The notes beneath the pieces are model-generated. The model ran no database searches and was not told the DNA's origin. It saw nothing but the letters and a program-made list of their open reading frames with translations. A stretch of 64,000 nt of DNA, from assembly GCA_011503125.2 (NCBI GenBank), contig WWBZ02000062.1, positions 248,001 to 312,000 on the forward strand, written 5' to 3'. How positions within the stretch are numbered: the first letter of the stretch is position 1; every line of letters begins with the position of its first letter. A program made the translations under genes and the position numbers. The DNA comes from Botryosphaeria dothidea (Eukaryota > Ascomycota > Dothideomycetes > Botryosphaeriales > Botryosphaeriaceae). This document shows positions 32,326 through 43,410 of this stretch, piece after piece.

Positions 32326-33789
32326 TCACCCGTCCTCCCCCCCCCCCAGCTCGCCTGCCTCAACGTCCTCCTCCTCCTCATCATCATCCGTATGCCCCAT
32401 ATCCTCAAACCCCTCCGTTTCAGCTCCAATCAGCGGCGCCCGCTCGCCCTCCTTCCGCGCATAATGGCTCCCCACGCTAATCGCCAGCGTGCTCAGTCCG
32501 TGCACCATGGTCGAGCCGAGCACGATGAAACACACGATCGGCCACACGACGTCGATGCCCATCTGCAGGCGCGGCGGCCGGCCGACCGGCGGATACGGCA
32601 GCGGTTCGGACGAGTGCGTCTCCAGCTGCGCGCGGGCCTCCATCGCGAGGAACAGCGCGCCGACGCCCATGGGGCCGAAGTGGCCGGCGAAGAGGGCCTC
32701 GCGGTGCGTGTGCAGGTCGGGGACGAGGCGCTGGGTCAGCAGCACGACGGGGAGGCGGCGGAAGAGCAGGATGCAGACGAGGAGGGCGAAGAGGAGCGGC
32801 GGGGTGAGCGAGGCGTGCGGGGTGCGGAGCGAGAAGTCCGGCCACGGGATGCTGGCGCCGAAGTAGACGAACATGGTGCTGTTGAGCAGCAGGTCGATGA
32901 TGGCGGGCAGGCGCGAGCGGGCGACTTCGCGCGCGAAGCAGCCGTCGAGGTTGAAGGCGGCGCCGGCGGAGAAGGCGACGAGGAAGTCGTCCGTGTCGAG
33001 GGTGCTGGCAACGCCGGTGCAGAAGACGGCGGCGAGCAGGTAGAAGAGCAGGTAGGAGGCGCGGCCGATGAAGCCGTGGGCGTGGACGAAGCGCAGGACG
33101 CGGTTGGCGCAGAAGCCGATGACGATGCCGAGGGCGGCGCCGAAGGCGCACTGCCAGAGGAGGGTGATGAGGAACCACTCCTTCAGCGCGCCGGCGGCGG
33201 AGCTGCTGGTGAGGATGGACAGGCCGACGTAGAGGAAGGGGAAGGACACGCCGTCGTTGCAGCCGCTCTCGGCGGACAGCAGGTGGCGCAGGCGTTGCGG
33301 GACTCGCGTCGAGAACTGCGAGTTGGACAGCACGCTCGCCGCCAGCACCGGGTCCGTCGGCGTCAGGCACGCGGCGACCACCAGCGCGACGATGAAGTCG
33401 ATGCCTAGGACGAGGCGGATCAGCGCGGCGCAGACGAGCCAGCCGAAGGCCATGACCGGGCCCAGCATGATGGCGATGCTGCGCCAGTGCGCGCTGCGGA
33501 GCTTGAGGTAGCCGGCGGGCAGCTCGATGCCGACGGCGAAGACTTGGATGCCGAGGATGATGCGCGTGAATTCCTGCATGAAGACGTCGTCCAGGCCCCA
33601 TCGCTTGGGATGCAGGATTTGGGCGCCGCGGGGGCCGAAGATGATGCCGAATAGAGTTGCCAGCGGAGGCTCAGAAAGATGCAGGCGATTGCGGATGAAG
33701 AGGGAGAACAAAGCGTAGACGATGAGGAAGAACGAAAGGACGACGTAGGTCAGATGTGGTGCCGTCGGTGACAGCTGGGACCACGCCAT
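32326..33789 (-). CDS. Na+/H+ antiporter, NHA1/SOD2-like
   Basis: 487-residue, single-exon integral membrane exchanger of the fungal CPA1 NHA1/Sod2 type, expelling Na+ (and often K+) for H+. Hydrophobic helices fill residues 12-430. Recognisable segments are LFGIIFGPRGAQ, the long FTRIILGIQVFAVGIELPAGY, the ion-site region CLTPTDPVLAASVLSN, ESGCNDGVSFPFLY, DFLVAFSAGAAFNLDGCF, FVYFGASIPWPDF and HFGPMGVGALFLA. The C-terminal tail is only about 55 residues and very acidic (TDDDEEEEDVEAGE); yeast Nha1 has a very long tail, so this is the short Sod2-like form. Location plasma membrane or vacuole. MITE copy 3 lies just downstream. A HAK K+ transporter is 7 kb away, but I infer no functional link from that distance. 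Confidence 0.93.
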   Translation of the reverse strand: MAWSQLSPTAPHLTYVVLSFFLIVYALFSLFIRNRLHLSEPPLATLFGIIFGPRGAQILHPKRWGLDDVFMQEFTRIILGIQVFAVGIELPAGYLKLRSAHWRSIAIMLGPVMAFGWLVCAALIRLVLGIDFIVALVVAACLTPTDPVLAASVLSNSQFSTRVPQRLRHLLSAESGCNDGVSFPFLYVGLSILTSSSAAGALKEWFLITLLWQCAFGAALGIVIGFCANRVLRFVHAHGFIGRASYLLFYLLAAVFCTGVASTLDTDDFLVAFSAGAAFNLDGCFAREVARSRLPAIIDLLLNSTMFVYFGASIPWPDFSLRTPHASLTPPLLFALLVCILLFRRLPVVLLTQRLVPDLHTHREALFAGHFGPMGVGALFLAMEARAQLETHSSEPLPYPPVGRPPRLQMGIDVVWPIVCFIVLGSTMVHGLSTLAISVGSHYARKEGERAPLIGAETEGFEDMGHTDDDEEEEDVEAGELGGGEDG

Positions 33790-34705
33790 GGCCGAGAATG
33801 CACTTCTAGGGCCGTCTTGACCTGGGAGGCTTGGGATGGCGGAGGTGCTGATGCAGGACAGCAGCCGGCTTGATGGCTGCAGTGATTGGCGGGCCGTTCC
33901 AGTGCGGGAGACAGGTCGTCGAGGGTGTCTGGAGGTTCCTACGCATGTTTTCTCCAGTCTATGAAGGCGGTTGATCCAGCCCCGAAATCAAGAAATGTGG
34001 TCGTCGAGAAGCTTTCCCCGCAGACTGGGAACTCGGGCGGTCATGACAGGCGATGACGCAGACGATGACATGTTCCGGACGCTAGTTCGGCGTCGCCCTT
34101 TGCGCCCGCCGCTGGATGCGCTGGGAGCCGATTCCATCTCTTTGATCCTGTCGCCGGAATGTGTCGTCCGGAAGGCATGACTGTCCCATGGTAAAGGTGA
34201 GATGTGTGTTGTGGACAGGTTTCCGGCGATCAGCCCGCAGAAACGCAGGGCGGCATGCGCCAGGTGTGGCCTTGTGCCATGTTCGTCGGGGAGCTTCAAT
34301 GCGCTTCATTCTGGCCTTGCCTCTCCCGTTCGTGCCATTGGTCCCAAATAACCCTACGTGACTGATTACGCCAGAATGACAAGGAGAAAAGGCGTAATTC
34401 ACAGAAACGATGCTGACTTCGTACGAACGGACGCTTGGGCTCTACGCACTCCCGCATTGCTGCCACAAGGCTTCTTCTTCACTGCTCCAACGCTCTGATG
34501 AATCGGAAGCACTGCGAATTCGCTGACGAATGGTCGACCGGATACAAACGCATACAGCCGGCCTGCCGAGTGGGGGGAAGCCACTCCCGCGCGACCCCCA
34601 CCGCCGCCGTAACCGTGCCGGGGAGAGATCGGAAGCGGCTGATGGTTAAAAGAGACATGCAAGGGTGCCAAGCCACACCACATCTTTTAACTTTCTACCA
34701 ACAAC
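33790..34705. other. Divergent promoter region of antiporter and dioxygenase genes
   Basis: 916 bp between two start codons that face away from each other. No other gene recognised. Confidence 0.5.
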
Positions 34706-36504
34706 ATGGCCGGACATTATCTCAGACAAGCTCCGCGTGGCGTCAACGCTTTCAACGATAAGCCCCAGTTCCAGGGCTTCATGAAGCCATGTCGCTACGA
34801 AGGCGAAGTCCAGAACCTCGAGGTCTATGGCGAGATTCCCAAGAGCGTCGACGGCACTTTTTACCGAGTCATGCCGGATCCGCAGTTTGCGCCATTCGTT
34901 GAGGATGATCCCGTTCGTTCAGCCAGTCATGTGTTTTGCATTCGGGCTGACTCTGCGCTCGTAGTGGTTCAACGGGGATGGCAACATCAGCGCCTTTCGC
35001 ATCCACAACGGCAGAGTCCATTTCAAGCAACGCTATGTGCGTACGGAGAAATTCATTCGTGAAAGGCAGGCTGGCCGCGCTCTGGGTGGTGAGTCGTGTT
35101 TGCTGTGGCGGTGCATACCACGGTGCCTCGAGCTAATGCCGTAAAGGGAAATATCGGAACAAGTTCACCGACGCAGTGGAACTCACCGTGCGCACAACCG
35201 CAAACACCAACATCTTCTACTTCAATGGAAAATTGCTGGCCTGCAAGGAAGATGCTCCACCATACCTGATGGACCCGCGTACCTTGGACACCATCGGCCT
35301 ATATGACTTCGAAGGCCAGCTTCCCAGCGTCACTTTCACCGCGCATCCGAAGGTTGATCCTGTCTCCGGCGAGATGGTATGCATGGGCTACGAAGCAAAG
35401 GGAGATGGTACCCCGGACGTCTGTTACTTCTCGGTCGGCCCGGACGGGAAGTTTCTTGAGACTGTTTGGCTTGTTGCCCCTGTTTCCGGCATGATCCATG
35501 ACTTCGCTGTCACCGAGAATTGGGTACGTGGATTCTGACCATTGGTTTCCCATTGTGCTTACTCTATTCTCTAGGTCCTGTTTCCGATTATCCCTCTCCT
35601 GTGTGACGTAGAGAGGATGAAGAAAGGAGGAGAGCACTGGCAATGGCGCTCCGACATTCCATTCTACCTGGGTGTACTGCCTCGCCGCGGCGCCAAAGGA
35701 TCGGATGTTAAAGTAGGTCGAAACCGCATCATGAGAGGGAACCCCAAACGCCCGAGGGATCTATCCGCCCGCAACAATGAAATGCCTTTCCCCCCACCCT
35801 ACAAACACCTCCAGCCCCAACCCGTGACTGACCCTCCGCAGTGGTTCCGCGCCCCCAACGCCTTCCCGGGCCACACATCCAACGCCTACGAAGACGCCTC
35901 GGGCAACATCGTCTTCGACCTGCCCCTCTGCGACAAGAACGTCTTCTTCTGGTGGCCCGAAGCCGACGGCAGCGCCCCCAAGCCACAGGAGCTCGACGCG
36001 CCCATGACACGCTTCACCTTCGACCCGCGGTCCGCCGGCCTCGACCTCCCCGCGCCCGAGATCCTCGCGACCTACAACTGCGAGTTCCCGCGCATCGACG
36101 ACGCGCGCGCCATGAAGGACTACGCGCACGTCTTCATGCCCGTGGTCGATCCCGCGCTCGCCACCGACTTCCCCGCCATCGCGCCGGTCATGGGCGGCGG
36201 CGCGCCGTTCTACAACGCCATGGGCCACCTGAACGCCAAGACGAAGGAGACGAAGGTCTATCATCCGGGCACGAAGCACGGGGTGCAGGAGCCCGTGTAC
36301 ATCCCCAAGGGCGACGGCGCCGAGGAGGGCGACGGGTATGTGTTGTTTCTCGTGAACAACTTCGGCGAGATGGTGAGCGAGCTGCATCTGGTGGATACGC
36401 AGGACTTTAGCAAGCCGCAGGCGATCATCCGGCTGCCGTTGAAGCTGAGGCCGGGGCTGCATGGAAATTGGGTGCCGAGGCAGGAGTTGGAGTTGGTGGA
36501 GTAG
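34706..36504 (+). CDS. Carotenoid/stilbene cleavage oxygenase (RPE65 family)
   Basis: 502-residue non-heme iron dioxygenase that cleaves a conjugated double bond, as in lignostilbene dioxygenases and fungal stilbene-cleaving CAO-1 types. Five exons: 34706-34912, 34965-35088, 35147-35523, 35575-35712, 35842-36504; the last intron (129 bp) is open in frame, but homologous register requires its removal, giving GSDVK joined to WFRAPNAF. The four iron-binding histidines are visible in order: TFTAHPKVDP, MIHDFAVTEN, FPGHTSNAYED and GLHGNWVP. The N-terminus has GEIPKSVDGTFYRVMPDPQF, the normal start of the propeller. No signal peptide, so cytosolic. The short N-terminus and DGTPDVCYF segment point to phenylpropanoid/stilbene rather than carotenoid substrates, but this is inference. 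Confidence 0.9.
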
Positions 36505-36725
36505 TTTGAGATGTGTTTGTGTGTCTGGATGGATGGGCTGGAAGATGCGATGTACAATCAAACATCATTTTCTTGGGCACACCGCTAGTCCCGTTTGTCA
36601 CTTCTCTGTTCCCTTCAAATAAACAGCACATCCTTCGCCGTGAGATTGTGATTCCGCTTGTCCAGCAGTAAGACAACAATGTTCATGTATTGCGGGCAGA
36701 TTTGTACAATAGAGTTGATGCGTAC

Positions 36726-37043
36726 TCAGCAGTCTGGGCGTACTGGAGTGACGGTGCCCTGGCAAGCTGCATAATAATTGGACAAGACAGCCGGGTCGTT
36801 GATGCAGCAATCCTGCAACCCGTCAGTCTTTCAAAGCACTCCAGAAAACAACCGCCAAGTCTACTTGCATATTCTCCTACAGCAGTGCCTTTTGCCGTTT
36901 GACAGGTGGCAGTATTGCCCGTGTCGCAGGTATAAAGGTAGCTATTTCGACGGGTTCGTAAGCATCAAGCGGCAGGGGTGAAGTTTCTCTACATACCCTT
37001 GAGCGGCGGCAACACAGAGGAAGAGGAGGGCAAAGAACTGCAT
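36726..37043 (-). CDS. Small secreted cysteine-rich protein (64 aa)
   Basis: A gene with three tiny exons: 37043-36997, 36941-36881, 36812-36726. Introns are 55 bp (GTATGT..TAG) and 68 bp (GTAGGA..GCAG, with a CTGAC branch site). Spliced length is 195 nt. The product begins with a signal peptide (MQFFALLFLCVAAAQG); the mature part is about 48 residues with six cysteines: TCDTGN, ATCQT, ADCCIND, AACQGT and a terminal PDC. Six cysteines suggest three disulfides. It is the form of fungal effector-like, antimicrobial-like or wall-surface peptides, but I do not recognise a named family. A TATA-like sequence lies about 55 bp upstream. The gene is convergent with the dioxygenase, about 220 bp apart. 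It is too fragmented to appear as a long open frame. Confidence 0.75.
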
Positions 37044-37092
37044 GTTTTTAGGAGTCCGAAGTGGTGATTTTGCAATTGCTGTCGAACTCGGC

Positions 37093-37102
37093 GGTATTTA
37101 TG
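37093..37102 (-). promoter_or_regulatory. TATA-like box of the small secreted protein gene
   Basis: CATAAATACC on the minus strand, about 50-60 bp before the ATG at 37043. Confidence 0.45.
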
Positions 37103-37457
37103 TGCTTCGTGTTGAATCAATGGATCGACATCAGCGAGCGAAGATAGCAACCCCGTAGAAGCGCCGTAGATTCATCTACGTGGCGGCACCGTTTCACCAA
37201 TGGTCATATGGTTAGATTTCAGGCACGTACTAAGCCTTTCCCAATATATTCAATCTACAGTTCTTGACTTCTCTCTCAAATAATTTTGAATCAGCCACCG
37301 CCCAAGCCCCAACGTCACACCTGGCTTCTCGGTCCATCTTGTCGATCCTGCCACCTAATCACTCCAGAAATAATAGATCCGGATATCCCATCACTCAGGT
37401 CAATTTCCTTAGATGTTTCCTTCAATTGACAGTCGTTGTGTGATATTGTCGACGAAT
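37103..37457. other. Intergenic region upstream of the small secreted protein gene
   Basis: AT-rich DNA between the TATA-like box and the 3' end of spt3. No gene seen. Confidence 0.4.
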
Positions 37458-38599
37458 CTAGAAGCGTATATACTCCACCACTATCAATTTTTGAGAGAAC
37501 TCAAAACTATTGCACACGTCAGTTGACACGCCCATAATTGCCGTTGGTCTGAAAGAACACACCAGCTTGAGCGATCTGCGAACAGCCGCCTGCGGTCTCA
37601 CGCCCCTCCCGGCACTCGAGCGCTGCAGTCTCCGAAACGCCTCCTGGACATGGCACGGCTCTACCGGAACAGACAGAGCATGCTGCGCCGAGAAGAGCCC
37701 ATCGACCGTCTCTCTGTGCCCCCGCCCTGTTCCATCCCGCCCACGAAAAGCCAGCTCCGCCCCCTTGACCCGCAGCGCCTCCTCCGTCAGCGTCTGCACC
37801 ATCTGAAACGTCAGGAAGCCCAGAACGTCCATCACATCCTCGCCGACCTTGCCGTCCGCGCCCGTGCCCGCGCCCAGGCCGGCCCACTGCCGGAACTTGG
37901 CGCGCTTCCGGCGCGTGAACGTCGCCTGCCGCGCCTCGGCCCACTCGCAGTACTCGTCGCGCGTCATGCGCCTCGTGCGCTCGTCCGCCAGCGCCAGGCG
38001 CCGCAGCTGCGCGCCGTCCTGCTCCGCGTCCTGCTCCGCGTCCTGCGGGTCCTCCCCTTCCAGCTCCGGCGCGCGCTCGGCGAAGAAGGTCGACGCGTCC
38101 CACGGCAGCGTGGTCCTGCGCGCCTTGACTTCGGCGGCGGCGCCGTCCAGCGGCAGGACATCGACGTCTGCGAGGTCGCCGTCGTCGAGCGCGTCGGCGC
38201 CGCTCTTGTCGTCCTTCTCTTTCGCGTTCTTGCGGAGCTCCTTCCAGGAGAGGAACGTCTGGAGGCGGGAGACCTTTTCCGTGTCGTGGCGGATGAGGAA
38301 GATGAGGTCTTCGGCGGATGTGATCTTGGCGCCGCGGCGGTGTGCGAGGTCGGTGGAGCGGGTGAGCTGTGGGCGGGAGCGTCAATGCGTGGGGTGCTGG
38401 GAGGCGGGAAGGTTGGTAGGTACGAGCTCGATGACTTGCTGGCGGACGATGCTTTCGACGAGGGACGTTGTTTCGGGGGAGAGGTCGGCGGTCTCGCCGG
38501 CGACGAACATCATCTGTGAGGAGGTGGTCAGATTGAGTGGCTTTCTGGAGGTTCTGGGAGACTCGCCTGTTGGATCTCTGTGCGGTACTGGTCGGCCAT
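37458..38599 (-). CDS. spt3: SAGA complex subunit Spt3
   Basis: 343-residue histone-fold protein of the SAGA transcription co-activator; Spt3 helps deliver TBP to promoters in the nucleus. Three exons: 38599-38567, 38513-38424, 38366-37458. The N-terminus YRTEIQQ joins MMFVAGETADLSPETT and VRQQVIEL, then RRGAKITSAEDLIFLIRHD and the linker VSRLQTFLSWKELRKNAKEKD, a close fit to fungal Spt3. The second half has LPWDASTFFAE, MTRDEYCEWAEARQATFTRR and DVLGFLTFQMVQTLTEEAL, the second (TAF11-like) histone fold, then CHVQEAFRRLQ. The first intron starts with GC (CAG then GCGAGT), which the strict conservation of IQQMMF makes certain in frame. The last 45 residues after RRLQ are unlike Spt3 and may be tail drift or an unseen exon end. 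Confidence 0.93.
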
Positions 38600-40161
38600 G
38601 TTTGCTTTGATGGTCAGGAGAGACTAAGAAATTCTACAAGAGTCGAACTATGAAGCCTCTAGCATAGACTTTTGGTTGGATTGTGAAAATGTTCATTGTA
38701 AAAAGGAGTTTTTGTAAAGTGATGCGAATAAATACGGAGGAAGCATTGTGCATCTGGGCAGATATGATTGGCCAGGCGCTTTGCGACGCAACACACAACG
38801 GAAATCAGCATTCAAATGGGTTGAGAAAATGACGATGAAAATCAATGCCGTGCAGCGCTAGTTCGTCATGTTTTGGTTCTGCGTGGTGTCTAATCTTGTT
38901 AGGAAGAGCCAAGCGTGCGGTTCTGAAGACGTTGGAGCGAGGATGTTGGTGCTCAGTAGCGAGCAAGAAAGTGGGCGATGGCTCCCTCTTCGCATAGGCA
39001 CGGCCCCGCACGCAGGGATCCTGCATGGCGCCACTAGGGCTGTTGCTAACCCAAAGGAGGTAACAGGATTGCGCTGACGAGCTTACGAAATGGAACGGAG
39101 CCAATAGTCGGCCACTGAGGGTATCACTCGAAGGTCAGTTATACAGCGTGCGGTCGCCTCATTCTGTAGCCCGGCGGCTTCGGGAGACGGAACTGCTACA
39201 CGGCCGCCTGAGATGCTCGGAGCGCAGTGACAACGCAAGAGGAAGAGAAATGGTTGCAGCGGTGTTGCTCCAGAGTATGATCAATAGATGAAAAAGAATT
39301 GTGCTCTCGTTGCTTTGAAGGCGAGATGGTGACTAATCTGTGGTTGGAAAGAAGCTTACTATACAATTCACGAGTAAGCGGTATGGGAAGAGCAATCAAC
39401 CTATGACTCAGGTGCGTCGCTCTGGAATGACGCTGGAAGATGATCTCAGCTGCAGGGCAGCACGGGGAGGAGTGCACATTTTATATCGCATAGCAGCCAA
39501 GCCCACCGGAAAGTTTTCCATTCAGCGAAGGCTATGTGGCGTCAAACAGCTCGTTGTATCTCAGTCGTTCCTGCTAGATTGTAATTGCACGCGCCGCTAA
39601 TGTTCGCTGCAGTTTTGTCTATGCGAGCTGCTGTCTTCATTTTCTCCTCAAGTGCTGAAGCCCGGCACCGGTGTGAGGTGAAATCATTACCTACGAAATA
39701 TACAGCAGAGCAGGCGAGGTTGGATCAAGCATGGTCGTAGGAGACCTCCGTCGGCAACATTTCCGCATGCGGAATGTAGAGGCGGCTCTCCGCGTCTACG
39801 TGGACAACGAGCGAATGGAATGGCATCCCGCATGACAGGAAAATTCCCCGTCGTGCGGTCATTTCGTTGGCGAGCGTGTGCGGCTGGGGCTAGAATGCGG
39901 GATATTTGGGTTCACGAGCATCGCAACATGACGCGGGGGCTCCGTTGCGGCATTTATCGTCCAATCTGGATCTGGGGATAACGGACACCAGCCTTATCAC
40001 GGGTCAGCCGTTTTCGCTCTCATCACCGCAGTCTGAGCCTTCCTGCTTCACGGTTCGACTTAAGAGTGTTGGCGCAGCACGCTGTCTGGAGCAAATTCGC
40101 GCACCTCGTCCGTCGTCTTGGGACCGCTACCTGCGCGTTTTTCACCGTCACTTGACTTAGT
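38600..40161. other. Intergenic region, no gene recognised
   Basis: 1.56 kb between the start of spt3 (minus) and the start of the HAK gene (plus). It holds both promoters. Short frames only. Confidence 0.45.
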
Positions 40162-43148
40162 ATGCAAAACAGCTCTGTCGATCTCATGCAGCCGCAGCTT
40201 TTCAAGGGTCCAGCACGCGTCGGTATGCGTCCTCGCATATCTCGTGATGGGTCTGGCCAGTTAGAGAGCAAGGAACACGACCCCGAGTACGACGAAGAAG
40301 ACAGCATCGATCTACCGCCTCAGGAGCGCGACATTAGACACAAGCAAGTATGTTCACCCAGCTCCCATTACGCAGCTTTGCACTAACAATCCCAAGGAAT
40401 TTTCGGGATGGACTGTTCTCTGGTAGGTTCTTAAACTTTGTTGTCTAACTTCCACGCTGACCTCTCATAGGCTGGCCTACCAATCCACTGGTGTTATTTA
40501 TGGCGACATCGGCACGAGCCCACTCTATGTCTACTCATCCACATTCTCGTCTGAACCGACTCGTGACGACCTACTCGGCGCACTCTCCCTCATCATTTGG
40601 GCCATCACTCTCGTTGTTACAGTCAAATACGTTCTCATCGTTCTGAGCGCCAACGATGAAGGCGAAGGTGGAACATTCGCTATTTACAGCTTGCTCTCTC
40701 GCTACGTGGGTAAACCTGCGTGTTCCTTGCTTTGTGTCAGTTTGCTGACAGAGCTCCAGTGCAACATCTCTAAACAAGACCCAAAGAAGAGCTCATCATA
40801 CAGGCTTTCGCGATGGCAGACGCACGAACTTCGTACCGGCAACCGCAAGGTCAGGGACTTCCTCGAGAACAGCCATGCCATGCACGGCATCTTGAAGGCT
40901 CTGTCAGTTTTTGGTGTGAGCCTTATACTTGCCGACAGCATCTTGACCCCAGCCCAGTCCGTGCTGGGCGCTGTACAGGGTAACCCACGTACACATTGTC
41001 CAAATTGACGGAACGTGAGGACGCTGATGAATCCCAGGCCTTAAGGTAGTCCGCGAGGATCTCGGTATGGACGTTATTATCGGGGTTTCTTGCGCTATCA
41101 TTGTCCTGCTCTTTGCGCTACAACCGCTGGGCATCTCCAGGCTCGCCAGTTGCTTTGCGCCGGTTGTGGTGGTCTGGCTGCTGCTCAACTTCTGCTACGG
41201 AGTATACGTAGGTATTTCCTGGAACTCTCAGTATGTACCTGGGCTGACTCGAGCTAGAATCTTGCCGTCTACGATGCGTCTGTGCTGAAGGCCTTCTCGC
41301 CTTACTTTGCGGGTCAATTTTTTGTCCGCAATAAGACCGATGGGTGGCTTTCGCTTGGTGGAATTCTCCTCGCCTTCACTGGTAGCCATCTCCTTTAACG
41401 CGCTGTCGTTGTTTGCGGCTGATCTTGTTCCAGGCGTCGAAGCCCTCTTTGCGGATTTGGGTGCTTTCTCGCAGCGGTGCGTATAGAAACTCGTGCTGAT
41501 TCCATGCTGTTCTCACGCTGACAATGACCAGCGCCATCCAATTATCCTGGCTCTGCCTCGCGTATCCTTGCCTGCTGTTTGCCTACATCGGCCAGGCCGC
41601 TTACATTTCCGAGAACGAAGGGGCGTACTCTAACCCTTTCTTTGAGTCGGTGCCTCCCGGCATGTTCTATCCGTCACTGGTTATCTCCATCCTGGCCGCC
41701 ATCGTGGCATCGCAGGCATTGATTGTAAGAACCTCCATCTTGAGCAGTCTCGCATGTTGGCCGCTACGCGTCATTAACAAAGCATGTGCTGATCTTGAAA
41801 TAGACCAGTGCGTTCCAACTTCTCACACAAGTCATGAACACCAGCTACTTCCCTCAGATCAAGACGGTGTACACAAGCGACAAGTTCCACGGTCAAGTTT
41901 ACATCCCGTTTGCCAACTGGCTCATGATGATTGGAACAGTCATCGTCACAGCTGTCTACAACAACGTAAGCACATTCTATCCGGACAGTTATGCTACGAT
42001 CCTGAATACTCATTCGAACGCAAACAGACTACTAAGCTGGGCCATGCTTATGGATTCTGTGTCGTCTTGGTCACTTTCATTACCACATGCCTCGTCGCAC
42101 TGGTTGCACTGATCGTCTGGCGCGTACAGTGGTGGCTGGTGCTCCCCGTCTGGTTCATATTCATCACGCTCGATGGTCTCTTCCTATCCTCCGCCGCCAC
42201 AAAGTTCATCGATGGTGCCTGGTTCACTTTCGCCTTGGCCCTCATCCTCGCCAGCTTCTTCATTCTCTGGCGCTACGGAAAAGAGCAGCAGTGGGCCTCG
42301 GAAAGCAAGCATCGCATCCAGCCTGGCGAACTCATGTACAAGACCCCCGAAGGGCTGACCAGACTGGCCGAGAAGTTTGGCGGGGGGGATATCTACCACT
42401 TCAAAGGCACGCCAGCCCCACAATCCCCAACACCTGCACTCGCTGACACACCGACGTAGGCCTCGGCATCTTCTTCGACAAAGCCGGCACCAGGCTGCCC
42501 ACCGTCTACGAGGAGTTCCTGCGCAAGTTCCAAGCCCAGCAGGACGTCCACGTCTTCCTCCACCTGCGCGCCCTGCAGGTCCCGCACGTCGCCGAGGCCG
42601 AGGCCTTCGAGGTGGCCGGCACCCGCCAGCCCAACTGCTACCGCATGATCATCCGCCACGGCTACAACGACCACCCCGTCAGCGCCGACCTGGGCGCCGT
42701 CGTGTACAAGCAGCTGCGCGAGGCCATCTGCAAGGCCCCTGTGGTGAAGCCGGTCCGCCAGCTGGCTTCTTCGGCCGATGCCCCCACGACCGGCACGGCC
42801 TCCACCAGCGTCACCAACGCCGACCCGGCCGATGACTACGACGCGATCAACATCGCGAGTGGCCCCTCCGAGAGCACCAGCCAGGAGGAGAAGAGCAGCA
42901 AGGCGCCCAGCGCGAATCTGCCTACTGTCTCGGAGCGCCTCGCGGCCCTGGATTCAGCCTTCAGCACGCAAGTCGTGTATATTGTCGGCAAGGAGCAGTT
43001 GCGTCTGCTGCAGGGAAGCAACAACGTGTTCAAACGGACAGTGCTGGAGATCTTTTTGTGGTTCAGAGATAATACCAGGGCGAAGGTTTCGAAAATGAAC
43101 ATTCCCGTTGATAAGCTGGTCGAGGTGGGGTTTGTCAGGGAGATCTGA
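40162..43148 (+). CDS. High-affinity K+ transporter, HAK/KUP family
   Basis: 808-residue plasma-membrane potassium transporter of the HAK/KUP/KT family. Eleven exons: 40162-40347, 40397-40422, 40471-40705, 40760-40979, 41038-41207, 41258-41381, 41434-41476, 41532-41724, 41804-41965, 42028-42406, 42460-43148. Key family segments: LAYQSTGVIYGDIGTSPLYV (first helix, with the GDIGTSPLY signature), LIIWAITLVVTVKYVLIVL, NDEGEGGTFAIYSLL, DSILTPAQSVLGAVQG, CYGVYN, FADLGAFSQR, YPCLLFAYIGQAAYI, NTSYFPQIK. The cytosolic C-terminus has GLGIFFDKAG, FLHLRALQVPHV, NCYRMIIRHGY and VVYIVGKEQL, ending in VDKLVEVGFVREI. The tenth intron appears to start with GC. A 50-residue acidic N-terminus precedes the membrane. 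A poly-T tract follows about 12 bp behind the stop. Confidence 0.93.
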
Positions 43149-43410
43149 GGAGTGGGTGGGTTTTTTTTTTTTTTTTTTTCTGTGGGTGGCTGAGTAGCGA
43201 GAGATTGATATCCTGCTTATACCGTCACGAGTGATGATTCATATTCCTTATTTCAATGCGCATGAATACTCGGGAGTGGTATATGTGCAAGGTATGTTTC
43301 GCATCAAGTGTAAGAAAGAGTCAACTCTATGCCCCTCGACATCTCAACCATTTGCCTGTTTCATTTCCTCCGCGGGGTTGCAACGTTATGTTGCAAAATT
43401 GTGGTATTTC

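Noticed and set aside
32104..33408. Long plus-strand frame rich in Glu, Gly and Arg
   Set aside because: Antisense of the Na+/H+ antiporter; no motif, and composition is that of a GC-rich shadow frame.
35713..35841. In-frame 129 bp stretch read as coding in the dioxygenase
   Set aside because: It is open in frame but bounded by GTAGGT and CCGCAG and has a Pro/Arg-rich product unlike the family; removing it joins VK to WFRAPN as in relatives.
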